This document shows positions 22,996 to 33,946 of a stretch of 64,000 bases of DNA, piece after piece. The DNA is from Trebouxia sp. TZW2008 (lineage: Eukaryota > Chlorophyta > Trebouxiophyceae > Trebouxiales > Trebouxiaceae). How positions within the stretch are numbered: the first letter of the stretch is position 1; each line of letters opens with the position of its first letter. Position numbers and translations under genes: made by a program. The notes beneath the pieces are model-generated. The model was not told where the DNA came from, made no database searches, and was given only the letters and a program-made list of their open reading frames with translations. The stretch lies in NCBI GenBank assembly GCA_002118135.1, contig BDIU01000013.1, positions 434,001 through 498,000 on the forward strand, given 5' to 3'.

Positions 22996-25900
22996 ATGAT
23001 AAAGTTCGGGGTGTCATCTGAGCGCATTGATAGTGGGCAATCCTGCAGTACCAGCTACAGTACTTTGTGCTCCTGTGATCGAACTGAAGCCAGCGTACCA
23101 GCGCTGGTCTTTGAGTTGTCGCCTGTTTTGAATGGCCAAGGACGAAATGGCCAAACTTTTCGACGCCGCCGTTCGCCCTTTGCGTCAATAGGCCTGGACT
23201 TTGGCGGCCAAGGCAAAGGCAATCAGTCAACTGGCAAGCCCTTGCTTGGGGTATGCACACTTAAAACCTGCCCTCTGCTCAGCTCATACATGTGCATGAG
23301 TCTTTTGCAATATTGGCATATGTGCAGAAATCTGGAAAGGACCAAGGTCAGCTTCAGCTTCTGCCTGTCGGCAGCAGCCATGGAGGGCGTAAGCAGCGCT
23401 TTGTCTGGGATGGAAAGCACGTCAAAGTTGTGGACACAGACGAGCTTGCGTCAAAGCAAACAAAACGCCAGCATCTAATTGCGCAGCTCAGGGACCTACG
23501 CAACTCCGTTGTGTCTGCTTTTGTTCCCGACAAGGAGCTGGTGACAGCAGATTACTGGAGTTACAGCTTTTGGAGAAACTCGCATCGATTTTTCAGCTCA
23601 GCCACCACAGTCTTTGCCACCCAGGTATGAATACTCAGCTGTGCGGTGCTCCCAGTGCAAATGACTTTGCTTACTTGCTCAATGCATCAAGCACTCAGTC
23701 ATGTCTACAAAGCTTATATCCCGATGTAAGCTAGCCCCTTGTTTTGTCCACAAAGTGTCCACTCTAGTGGTTTGCAGTTTTGTCAACAGTGCGTGAAATA
23801 TAAGCGTGCAACACTCGCAACGTGTCCAATGGCACACAGCCAACATGGTGCCGTACTTTTGTCAGCGGAAAGCCACAGCATCTGAAGACAAGTGCTGCCT
23901 GTGAAGCAGTGCAGAAACCACTCACTTTTGTGATGTTTCCTGGATATGCAGTGCAATACCAGATGTAATTCTCATTATGCAGTATGTCATATGTAATGTG
24001 TAGTATTTGAGAGTGCGGATCACTGAGATGCAGTGCAAATTGCAAAATATGCAATATGTTGGCGCCACTGGGTGCACATAACACCCAATATGCAAGTACT
24101 TCAGATTATCAATGGTCAAAGTGGACAACATGGTGACTCACTGCAACTATGTATGCAGTCTCTGTTGCAAGCTGTGGGAGTAGGAGCCAAGAACTCTCTA
24201 CCAGCAGCAGCGGGCATCAATTGGGTACTGAAAGATGGCCTTGGCCGTTTAGGCCGTCTGTCAGTCTCAACACGCTTTGGTACCTCATTTGACTCAAATC
24301 TAAAGGCAAGCCGAGCTGCACAACAGACCTGACTGTTTCAAAATTGGCACTAGCTGTTGCTCATGAGCACTTGACACTGCTGTTACAAATTGCTCGTTGC
24401 ATCTCATGTTTTTCTGCAAAGCTGGCACCAATTTGTTGAACAAGTTCCGATAAGTTGCAGAGCTGCATCAAAATGCATTTACCTTGTAAGTCTGCTGCCT
24501 ACGTCTTATTGCCTTTTCGTAGCTTCAGGCAATTTTGGAACAGCTCAAAGAGCATGAGATGAATGCATGCATGCATGAATGAAGGGACGCATTATAACAG
24601 CAGAAATCACATTCGTGATATGCACAGACAGACACTGACAGGCATAGGCAACAGGCGAAAAGCCAAGCCGCCTGATGACCACTGTGTTCTGCTGGAGCTC
24701 AGGTTCAGCATGTCCCTAGTGTATGAAGCAGCAGCCAACATGCAATGTGCTGCTGTCAATGCAGACACAAAAGCAGTCGCAACTGCCTGATCTTGAGCTG
24801 TGTGCTGCAGAGATTCAGGTTCAGCACGTCCCTTGTGTATGCAGTGGCTGTTGGCCTAGAGTTCTTAACTCCCTTGGCACCTCGTTACTTTCTGCTGCTA
24901 GCCAGCATCGCCAATGTCGGCAAGTCTGTGGGCCTGGCAACTCATATCTCAACTCAGCCGTCCTTTGTAAAGAACTTTGCGCGGCAGGACAACCTGTCTG
25001 ACTTGACAGCCAAGGCTCAGGTGACTAAACATGCTGTGTTCTCATATGTGTATGCACATATCTCTGATTACTCCATTCCTTGCAGCAACAGGCCATCAGC
25101 TTTTGGATGCGCTCTACGTGCACAGCGGCCAGCGTTGCGGTGTGTTGCTTGCATTGCTGGGACAGGTCCAAACTGTGTTGGAGATGCTTGCGGTATCAAC
25201 ATCAACAAGGCTCACTTGTAATCAGTGCAGCTGTGCTCATCAATAAATGGCACAGAACAACCAATATTGGATGCGGGCATTCAAGAGCAGCCTGCAGATC
25301 AGCCTTACATCGGCGCTACAGCATCGCAGCATAGCATACCCAATTACAGTGTCTGCACAGTCTCCCTTTCACCCATACACCCAGTACATCTCCAAGCACA
25401 GCAGATAACAGCAGACAATTCAGGCCTAGCCCTTGCAATGAGCCTGAGCTACGCCACCCTCGTTCTTGGCAGCTGTTGCCGCTGCTGGTCTTCCCCACGC
25501 CGGCCACAGGCAATTTGTGCAGCATCTGATGCACCTCGACACAATGTCAACACGCTCATCCAACCACACCCTGTACATCTGCAGGCACAGCAGATGATAG
25601 CAGACAACTTTGGCTTAGCTCTTGCGGTGAGCCTGAGCTATGCCTGTCGCAAGGACCCGCGAGCTCGGCAGCTTCTGCCCCTGCTAGCCTTCCCTTTGCT
25701 GGCCACAGGCGACCTGTGCAGCATTTACAGGGAGCTGAAGTCCATTCACCTGCGAAACCTGAACAAGGAGAGGGCTGAGATTGTGGCAGAGATGTGGCTT
25801 GAGGCTGGCCGCATACCCTCTGCTGCTGAGGTGGGTCTTCAGGATACTTCCCTTTGGTGGACAACTCCTGAGTGAGAAGCAGATTTGCAGGGCATGGACC

Positions 25901-27746
25901 ACTTGTGTTGAATGGCTGATTGCATACCCTCTGCTGCTGAGGTCGGTCACAAGGGTATTTGCTCTCAGCTTCTGGGCATGCAAGCTAGCATGCTGCAGTC
26001 TACATAGACAGATGACTATCAGCTTCTGCCAGGCAGATGTGTGTCAAACACCTCGTCTGCTCAGTGCAAGCTGTAACCCTGCGCTGCTGCATGTCCAAGC
26101 TACTGTCCAGTACATGCACTGCCATTCTGATGATCATCAGCAGCGTCAGCATGCTCTTGCTCGACTGTAACATGATAAGCCACATCACAAGCATGTTCTG
26201 GCTTGCCTGCAACATTATGAGCAGGAGTAAAAGCATGCTCTTGCTTGTTTGCAGGTGAGCAAAAGGGAGACCCTGCTGATCCCCCACAGGCGAGGGGAGG
26301 GTAGCCTACCCCTCAGGGTGGGATCCTTGGAGCATACCATCAGTAGCCCCACTCAGCTGGACTCCTTGTTGAAACAACACAAGTAAGCATGCTGCAGACG
26401 CTTAAGCTCATTTTGACTCCCTGCTACAACCTCACAAATAAGCACAATGCCATCATCTCACACCATCAAATGTGATGTATGCCCTCACATGGCATACATG
26501 TTCTGCAGAACGTTCGATTGCTGTGTTTTACTGACACAGGCTAATCCTTTTGTCGCGTGCTCTCAGACATGGGCTCTCATGCCTTCTGCTTGCAGTCAGT
26601 CAAGCATTGCAACGCAAGTGCTCACTCTTACAGCTGCCAAGCCATTTGCCAGACAGAGGGCAGCCTTGCAAATCCTGACTGTGCTCTGTAAATCCAGCTC
26701 AATTGCATAGTCAAATGCATGCCTGTAAGTACAAAACGTGTGCACTGCACAGGCAATTTGACAATTGCTGTATGTTGTGCAGGGATGACAAGTATGTGAT
26801 GGCGTATCAGCAGCAGCAGCTGTCCCTGCTGCAGCGCGTTTTGCCTAGTGCCAAAAGGGTGCCTGGAGGCGTGAAGGGGCGGCTGTGCATGACTCTACAA
26901 GATGGTGCAACCACCCCTGACATCCTGACGGGCATACTTCAGGTCAGTCACAGCTTTGCCTTGTCAAAAGCTGGCTGTTTGTGAAAGAATGGCATAGCAC
27001 AGTGACTGCTTTTGAGTAGTCATCTTTGAGCCAATCTGGCCAGAACGGATTGAAGTCAATAGTCCTGGGTAGTACACTGATGTTAGCAGAACTTCCTCTT
27101 CCTCTTTCTAGCAGGTGTTTGAATGCATGCAGCTGCTGTATAAGTCGCAATTGCAGCTTGCAATGTGTGAATGCAGTCTGTGTATTGTCTTGACCTTAGT
27201 GTACAGGTCAGAAAGGCAGCCTTTGCCCTGACGGTTGGCAAATCCGGAAGCAATGCAGTGGTACCCATGTGAGCTGACATTGAAACTGAATTGCACAATT
27301 GAGTTGCACAATGTACCTGCGAGATGGAAAGCTTTAGGGTCCCATGATTCATCAAGAATATTGTTTGGTGATGTACAGCAAAAGTGGTGTTGGTACACAG
27401 AAGGAGGTAAATGCAATTGTACTTTGCACTTTGCCTGCAGGCTGCTTTCTTCAGGCAGATAGTTGCAAGGCGATGCAGCAATGATCAGCAAGGCAACACT
27501 GACAAGGCCAGCAATGCACAGCAGCAGTCTCAGCAGCATACAGCCAAGCAGGGCACAACTGGCAACAGCCAGCAGCAACGACTGCAATCCTGCAGTAAAG
27601 ATCAGCTGGATGCCATGCTGGCAGAAAGCTTGCAATATGCTCAGGAGGACGTCAAGCGTTTTGTAGATGAGACACAGAGAGCGGGATGGAATGTACACCC
27701 CATTATGCTGTCCAGCAATGAGAAGTCCACCTTTTCGACTGTTTGA
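22996..27746 (+). CDS. ROOT UVB SENSITIVE (RUS, DUF647) family protein
   Basis: Eight exons in phase: 22996-23250, 23328-23624, 24159-24305, 24811-25020, 25585-25830, 26255-26382, 26783-26942, 27441-27746; about 582 residues. The DUF647 core is clear: SLLQAVGVGAKNSLPAAAGINWVLKDGLGRLGR, spanning a predicted helix pair; then FRFSTSLVYAVAVGLEFLTPL, LLASIANVGKSVGLATHIS, NLSDLTAKAQ and LALAVSLSYACRKDPRA. The C-terminal half is divergent and Gln-rich. Plant RUS proteins are membrane-associated plastid proteins; RUS1 and RUS2 act in UV-B sensing, auxin transport and vitamin-B6-linked development. The N-terminus is Ser/Arg-rich and could be a plastid transit peptide. Intron 3 uses a GC donor (AAG|GCAAGC). 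Which RUS paralogue it matches is not clear. Confidence 0.92.
24670..24740 (+). repeat. 5'-edge echo of RUS exon 4
   Basis: Exon 4 starts RFRFSTSLVYAVAVG at 24811. About 110 bp upstream, ctcaggttcagcatgtccctagtgtatgaagc at about 24698-24729 repeats this edge with a few changes (LRFSMSLVYEAA). Confidence 0.75.
25376..25545 (+). repeat. Near full-length echo of RUS exon 5
   Basis: 25376-25530 aligns with 25567-25725: acaccca/ctgtacatct, cacagcagat(g)a, gcagacaa, gccttgc(a/g)(a/g)tgagcctgagctacgcc, ggcagctgttgccgctgctgg and ccacaggcaatttgtgcagcat. It has lost an internal segment and frame relative to the true exon (25585-25830). This is the clearest whole-exon copy in this gene. Confidence 0.85.
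25912..25950 (+). repeat. 3'-edge echo of RUS exon 5
   Basis: The exon 5 end ggccgcataccctctgctgctgag|gtgggt (to 25830) is repeated at about 25918-25950 as gattgcataccctctgctgctgag|gtcggt, donor included. Confidence 0.75.
26408..26447 (+). repeat. 3'-edge echo of RUS exon 6
   Basis: The exon 6 end tggactccttgttgaaacaacacaa|gtaagca is followed about 40 bp later by ttgactccctgctacaacctcacaa|ataagca. The donor GT has decayed to AT in the copy. Confidence 0.65.
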
Positions 27747-28119
27747 GTGACAAGCAATGCTGCTACAGCCAGTCCTTCAATGAAACTTGTTTTTTGCTTC
27801 AAGTTGACCAGTTCAGTTCAGTATTGTGACACTGAGCAGTAGAGAGCCCCTGTCATGCTTGCAGGTCCTGCTACAAATGTTAGTGTGACCCAGTCTAACA
27901 CACGGCCTGTCTGTGGTTACTCACACCAGCATCTGCTTTTGGTTTGCTGTACCTCGGCTTGCCAGAGACACTCAGAGGCTGCAGTTTCAGATCTTAATTG
28001 AATCTAGACTCCTAGAGTTGTGTCGTATGCACCGCTGTTTGTCAGTCTCAGTAACAAGGACATAGGAGTGGGTGCTGCAGCATCATTTGCATCCGTACTG
28101 ACTGCCTCGTCATGTTGTT
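27747..28119. other. Convergent intergenic region
   Basis: About 370 bp between the 3' ends of the RUS gene and the DUF4050-like gene. No gene or structure is supported. Confidence 0.5.
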
Positions 28120-28678
28120 TCAGTCATACAGACCTTCTTCTGCCCACGCTTCTTGCAGAAAGTCAACCATCTCCTGCTACACAAGGTTTTGTCAGCTGCT
28201 AAACACACTTTGTTTCACAATCCGTTCCCTGCAAGAAGCGCTGCAAGTTCCTGGACTTACTGCTAAGGGAATGCGTATTGCAAAGGGTCTTGAGCTCAGT
28301 AGAAGAGTGTCATAGGTTGAGTCTGGGCTGAAGTAACACAGCCAACAAAATCAGTCCTGGCTGTGACAAGTCCAACCAGCGAGGTGTAAAGACCTGCAAA
28401 AGTCACCTGATTACGGGCCTCGACGGAGCCTTGGGACTTGTTGAAGCAGAACCTACCCAGGCGTTTCGCTGCTGTTGCCACACGTCTAAGCCTACAACAA
28501 GAAATTGTGCTGAACCACTCTTCGAGTACTTCCTGCTCAGCTGCACATGAGACAACTTGCCTATCAGCGGAGGCTCAGCGTCCTGACTGGATGAGGCTTG
28601 TGAAGGGTTCGATCCTTGTGAGGCGCCACCAAACCCTAGGTCCGACACTCTCTGGATCTTGTGAGGCCTCGTCTCCAT
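28120..28678 (-). CDS. DUF4050 / Gag1-like clamp domain protein (model incomplete)
   Basis: Two diagnostic pieces of the plant DUF4050 family are visible on the minus strand. The first exon, from ATG at 28678, includes GLDVWQQQRNAWVG, matching the family's W-x-Q-x-R-x-x-W-V-G motif. The last exon (28120-28173) is EMVDFLQEAWAEEGLYD followed by stop, matching the near-invariant EMVDFL-x-x-x-W-x-x-EGLYD terminus. Between them VTFAGLYTSLVG (about 28370-28405) fits the W-N-A-T-Y-x-S-L-L-G block but lies in another frame from the WVG segment with no acceptable intron between, so an indel or unrecognised splice is likely. The expected PFPxPIPL block was not found. Function of the plant family is unknown; in yeast, Gag1 relates to TORC1 signalling. 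Confidence 0.6.
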
Positions 28679-29370
28679 GCATAGATCAGCCCTTCATCGT
28701 TTTGTCAGAGCACCAGCTTGACGCATGTCAATTGCGTGCAAGGCGTTACTTGCTGCGGGTGCTTTCTGACTCATCTCAATCGCTTGCCAGCAATGCCAGG
28801 CTGCAGGTGAGATTCTCGTCACGACGGAAGCGAGCTTCAAAGGAAGCCGTGGATTGTTGAAGTTCCACGCTCCGAAACCAACAGGACCGCAGCAGCAATT
28901 TCTTGCAACGTTGGCTTGCATGTCATGAGCTGGACATCATTTTCGCACGAACTTCAGGTGCATGGTATGCATGTTTCGCTCTGTGCGATGTCAGGGGGCC
29001 AAGCTGCATTGACCAAGCACGATGCCAGGCAGTTTTCAAAAAGCTTTCGTAACGCTCACACCCTCTTCTTCACGCTCCAGACAGAGGAGTTTGCCGAGCA
29101 AGACGACAATACTTGCCGCACGATCTAGCTTTTCGGGCTGCAAAATTCGTATTGTCTGTCTGGTGCAGGAGATGTAGAGCTTCCCAAAGCATACTAGTGG
29201 GTAATCTACCCGTGCCATGCACAACACTGCAGCACATAAACGACGACGCGAGTGGCAATACTGACGGGTGCTAAAGCACACATCAAATCCCTGCGTCATT
29301 TGCTTTTCAGCAGAGTTAGAGATGCTGCCTATGATGTGACGTCTTGTGCCCGTCTTTACCAGATTCACGC
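28679..29370. promoter_or_regulatory. Divergent region between DUF4050-like and DHHC genes
   Basis: Just under 700 bp between opposite start codons. A 75-codon minus-strand open frame (28694-28921) could be a 5' exon or leader of the DUF4050-like gene, but I find no homology for it. The core promoters of both genes must lie within it. Confidence 0.45.
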
Positions 29371-31322
29371 ATGCCTACCTCTCTTGACAAGGAAAACGTC
29401 AAGATGACAGACTGCACAGAGTGCAACGTGTTCCAATTTTGTCAGTTTCTGAAGCTTTTGGGCAAAATCATGATCTTACTGGTGTTGCTGATTGTGGGGC
29501 TCACGTACTACTCAGTGATCATAGCCACCTCCATACCAGGATTGCAACAAGGAGGCGCAGGCAGCAAGGCTTGGAACCTGCTTGTGATTGTTTTGTTTCA
29601 CTTTTTGGTGAGTTGACACAATAAAAAAATGTCTTCCTGCCTGAGCATGTGATCCAAAAGGGATTGCAGCGCTGATGAACACAGGTTGCCATGCTACTTT
29701 GGAGCTACTTTACTGCTGTTGCAACTGATCCAGGCAGAGTGCCAGCAGGTTGGCATCCCTTTGCTGATGAGCAGGTAACTCCAAATTTGATTGTAAAGGC
29801 TCACCAGCACAATGCACAGCAGAACCACTATCATCAGATATGTATGAGTTCCTGGTATACAGCTGCTGCAATCACATTGAGCCTAAGCAGCTATTAATTA
29901 GGAAACAACAGCCAACCAATGCAAACTTGCAGGAGGCTGCTTTTGAGCTGGAGAGGCTGAACTATGCAAGCTACCAGCCTATAAACAAGTCTGTCAGGCC
30001 AAGGTTCTGCAAAAAGTGCCAGGTGCAGCATTCATGTCATTGGCTTGACTACTGTGCAACACACAACAAAACACTGGCAAGCAAACCCACAAAGTTGAAT
30101 GTCAAGTCTGCAACCGTGTCACTGAGCATGACTTGCTCAGCAGGCAAGCACTGCTTTGTGCTTGCCCCACATCTTATGGATGCGCTTTCAGGGATTGTGG
30201 CCAGGTATGTGGCTGATGCCCACACAGCCATCCAATGTGTATAGAGGAGCCAGCCCATGCAATACCCAGGACAGCTCTACCTGCTGTTACCAGTTCTTGT
30301 TTATGCGTGTTTGCTGTGCAGGCTTGGAAACCGCCCCGAACGCATCATGACTCTATGAGTGGCAGTTGCGTCCTCAAAATGGATCACTACTGTATATGGG
30401 TCCTCAACTGTGTCGGTCTTCTAAACTACAAAGCCTTCCTTTTGTTCTTGGTATATACATTCCTGGCAACTGCTCTAGCTACAGCGGTGTTGATCAATGG
30501 CTTTATTGTGTACTTCAAGGAACTGCAAACAGAAGACCCACAGCCATCTGCAAAGTAAGTTTGTGGAAGCAAGTAAAGCTGCAATAAAAGCTGCAGGCAT
30601 GCCAGCACCAATCACTGCTTAGCTGTCTCATGCTTTGCATCAGAAGTGCATTGAGAGTCGTTAAGAGCTGCAGCACAGGAATGCAGTTTCCGCAGCATTT
30701 ATCAAATTGTGATGCCCCTGGTGCTATGATCTTTGAGCGCTAATGGCTGCTGTGTTTGCCATAAAGTTGCATGACAAATGTTTCCCTAATGAGTGAGTGT
30801 TGTTTTCTGCCATGCAGGCCCGCAGTGCTTTTCCTGGCGTTTGTTATAGATGCCGCCTTTGCGCTGGCAATTGTTGGCTTTCTCATCATGCACTGCCGCA
30901 TGATAGCCAAAAATCTGACTACGATTGAAATGTATGAGAAGAGGCGAAGCTCAACAGGCCCTTGGGTTTTTGACAAGGGAGCTAAACAGAACTTCGTGGA
31001 GGTCTTTGGCAAGAAGTATGTCTCACAACCTGCGTCTGTCTTTACTGCATTTCAATTGCTGCATCATTCTGCACTCAGTCCACAGTGATTTGTGCTCAAG
31101 CTGCATTGACTGATGCACAACCTGCATGGCATGCTTGCATGGCGTACTTTTTATGCAGTCCCTGAAGTTTCTCTGCCTTGCAGTCGAGCAAGATGGTTTG
31201 TGCCAGCGTACACAAAGGAAGAAGTACGAGAACTTTTGAGCAATACTTTGCATTCACGCCCCGCTGACTTTTCTGACACTGCAGAACTGACTATGCCTCG
31301 AAGTCTTTCAAATACAGTCTAA
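29371..31322 (+). CDS. DHHC-family palmitoyltransferase-like protein with degenerate cysteine-rich domain
   Basis: Six exons in phase: 29371-29607, 29685-29774, 29933-30022, 30322-30554, 30818-31015, 31184-31322; about 328 residues. The four-helix layout is intact: KIMILLVLLIVGLTYY, LLVIVLFHFLVAMLLW, AFLLFLVYTFLATAL and VLFLAFVIDAAFALAIVGF. The family marks TDPGRVPAGW, LTTIE (the TTxE motif) and NFVEVFG (PaCCT-like) are also present. The cysteine-rich domain reads CKKCQAWKPPRTHHDSMSGS then CVLKMDHYCIWVLNCVG. Compared with HHCSxCxRC and DHHCPW, two zinc-ligand cysteines are replaced (C to D, C to S), DHHC is DHYC and the following Pro is Ile. DHYC alone is tolerated in yeast Akr1. The lost zinc ligands are unusual and suggest weak or absent acyltransferase activity. 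Confidence 0.9.
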
Positions 31323-31875
31323 CGCACGCTTGTCAACAGCATTGACTTAATACAAAGTATGTGTGATCAAATCAATGCCCCTCGCACAAGGCTATCTGTA
31401 TGGGAATGCTGCACAACTGCTCATGATCATATGATGCATAATTGAATCCAGATGCAGCATCTTAGCGCAGAAATTGCTTTGTATGATAGCTGCTAAGGAT
31501 TGCAAAGCTTGCAGAAAGCTATGGAGGCCGACAGACCGTTTCATTTTGAGCACAATTCACTGCTGGTACATGTTTGCATCTCAGAAGCAAGACATGCTCA
31601 ATGAGCAAGCATTGATAAAAGGAGAAGGCATGTTCAGAAAATGCTGACTCCTATAACAAGCATACACTGTATGTTTGTTGGTCGAATGACAGGCGTTCCA
31701 AACTTTGTGTGAAATGTTGATTGCCAAGCCCCTATGAGTCAGGTGTGATCATTGCCACCAACAGGTTAGTAGTGGCAAAAACATTTGCACCACCGTGAAA
31801 CTCGTATTTGCATGGCTGTGAGCAATGTCTGCGGGGCCACTTTGCTAGATATATATTTGCTCTCGCGCCTAGGCA
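31323..31875. other. Convergent intergenic region
   Basis: About 550 bp between the 3' ends of the DHHC and NDUFB4 genes. No coding or structural element is supported. Confidence 0.5.
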
Positions 31876-32196
31876 TCATCGCTTTTCCTGAACATCTCCA
31901 AGGAAATCTCGCTTGGGCCTGTTATACTTGGCATCTGTTTTATCAAACTCCTTGACAGCGACCGTGTAGATTGTCGCAGGGACAGCCATGGCAAAGAATG
32001 CTATTTTTGTGAAGCTCGCCAGGTTCCACTTGAAGGTGTACTCCACATTCTCCCTGTATGTACCCCAATCTTCGATGTATTTGTTTGGCTTGACGGGCAG
32101 ATCTCCAGCCAGACGTTGCTGTTGGTACGAGGAGGGGTTTCTGACGGGCAGGAATGCTCTTTGCGCTGTTCTGAGACTCCTGCTCACTCCTGACAT
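31876..32196 (-). CDS. Mitochondrial complex I subunit NDUFB4 (B15)-like
   Basis: Single-exon gene of 106 residues from ATG at 32196 to TGA. The block NKYIEDWGTYRENVEYTFKW is the signature of the plant NDUFB4/B15 subunit (compare the Arabidopsis At2g31490 product). It is followed by one hydrophobic helix (KIAFFAMAVPATIYTVAVK) and a charged tail ending in PKRDFLGDVQEKR. It is an accessory subunit of the membrane arm of NADH:ubiquinone oxidoreductase in the inner mitochondrial membrane. The first 25 residues are Arg/Ser-rich and may help import; many B-subunits have no cleaved presequence. It is the only intronless gene model here and has no echo. Confidence 0.93.
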   Translation of the reverse strand: MSGVSRSLRTAQRAFLPVRNPSSYQQQRLAGDLPVKPNKYIEDWGTYRENVEYTFKWNLASFTKIAFFAMAVPATIYTVAVKEFDKTDAKYNRPKRDFLGDVQEKR

Positions 32197-32509
32197 GCTG
32201 CTAGCGCTGCGGCATTCAGTGCCGTGCTACCTTGCTCGACATCGTGATACAACAGTGACGTGACGCGTACAGACTCGACGGAGTGCGCGCACGACAGTGT
32301 TCCGAGACCTGAGTGGCATACTATCACCCAATCGACCAGCTTGCCTTCACAATCGGCAACGAAATCTGCGTCTTACTGCTTTTTATGCTGCGCGCAATCA
32401 CCCTCACAATTTTAGTTTGAGCTAAAGACAGCGTACCATCAACAACTTGTCGTTCCGACATTCACATGTTCATCTCGTCAAGTCTCTAGCGTGAAGAGAC
32501 ATTCACTAC
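32197..32509. promoter_or_regulatory. Divergent promoter: NDUFB4 / Yippee-like
   Basis: Only 313 bp separate the two start codons on opposite strands, making a shared bidirectional promoter likely. No TATA box is evident. Confidence 0.6.
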
Positions 32510-33407
32510 ATGGGACGTTTATTCATCGAGCCCCTTGAAGGACGCGTCTACGGCTGCGCGTGCTGCGGTGCGCATCTGGCAAGGGTCGATGAGCTCGTGT
32601 CCAAGGTTGGTAAATGATCATAACCTAACTAAAGTTTATAGATATCGGGCGTCTGTCTGGTTTCGTTAAGCACGCTTGTCAAGTGCAAAGGTATTCTCTT
32701 GTCATTATAGTGCACGCGCCCGCACATGCGTTGTTCCTTGACGTACTGGCGCATTCCATGCACCGCCATGCAAGACATGAACCCCTGTCCCAAATCGTAT
32801 CATCATTCAACATGTCAATCGACACTTGCCATCTGGTGCAGAGCTTCCATTCACGTGCTGGCAAGGCATATCTGTTCAGTGCAGTGGCCAATGTGGTCTC
32901 TGCAGCAAAGGAGCAGCGTTCCATGACTACTGGCCTTCACACCGTCTGCGATTTGTACTGCAATGGCTGCATGCAGCTGGTTGGATGGTCCTATGTAAGT
33001 CATTCTGACAGAACACATGTCTGGCTGAAGTGCTCATTGCCAGCTTCTGTCTTGCTCTCCACTGACAGGAATGGTCATTGCTAGTTTCCTTGATGCCGCA
33101 TGCAATGCCCTCCACTGCATCTACATATTTCTGCACCAATTGTTTGCCTGCTGTGGCATGGTATGAATATGGTCAAGCATAATGCACAAGTCATGACGCC
33201 TGATGACGTTCTGTTTTTTAATGCACACACCTGGATATGATGCTGCAGATTTGGGCAGAGGAGGCATCACAGAAGTATAAGGAAGGCAAGTCCATCATTG
33301 AAAGGACAAAAGTGAAAAGCAAACACGAGGGAGAACCCAATGACTACTGCCCCATCAATTTTGCCGATATGTCTTTGGACAGCGAATTGGAGGAAGACGG
33401 CTGTTAG
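32510..33407 (+). CDS. Yippee-like zinc-binding protein
   Basis: Three exons in phase: 32510-32605, 32842-32994, 33249-33407; 135 residues, the usual size. It opens MGRLFIEPLEGRVYGCACCG, where the first C-x2-C zinc pair sits in CACC. It continues SFHSRAGKAYLF and TTGLHTVCDLYCNGC, the second C-x2-C pair, then QLVGWSY, and the C-terminal IWAEEASQKYKEGKSIIER block. Yippee folds are related to the CULT/RIG-I C-terminal fold. Family members act in the nucleus and at mitotic structures, and some are CTLH E3-ligase partners. The FHCR motif is FHSR here, as in several plant copies; the four zinc Cys are retained. The C-terminal 25 residues are acidic. Confidence 0.93.
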
Positions 33408-33946
33408 TATGTACAGAAAGCTGCTTTCATGCAGCAGCAAATAGATATCCTTGTAGCTTAGCACATGTGGCCTGTATCACACACCCATGTCACAGTCTGT
33501 ATAACAGAAGGGACACGCTCTGCGCAAACATACTTTGTACATTTCTTGGTGGTCCAGAACCTAGTGGCTATCTCCCTTCAGGTTTTGAGAAACCCTGCCC
33601 TTCCCTCACGTGTGCACTGTTATGCATGTATTGATCTGAGGTCTTAGATAGCGAATGCCGTCAACCTCCTGACAGTCGAACATCACGTTCTGTAGACGTC
33701 ATATTGTATAGAACATGCAATGGCAATGCAATGGTTGCGTTGCTGCAGCAAAGGTCCCCACTGTGTCAACTATAGGCGCTGTAGAAGCCTGCAGAAGTTG
33801 TCATGTAACACAATAGCCCATGGCATGTCCCACAGCGCTTCTGTTGTCAACGAACAGTGAGCCTTCTCTTCTAAGACACTAGCTAGTTGGCTTGCTAGCA
33901 TGTCTCAGGCATGAAAAGGCTTTTTTGTCAGGCATGAACAGGCAAG
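33408..33946. other. Convergent intergenic region
   Basis: About 540 bp between the 3' ends of the Yippee-like and ALKBH6 genes. No gene is supported. Confidence 0.5.

Noticed and set aside
30023..30321. Alternative cysteine-rich exon for the DHHC gene in intron 3
   Set aside because: The intron has His and Cys codons (for example near 30030-30060) but no DHHC-type spacing and no splice-coherent frame.
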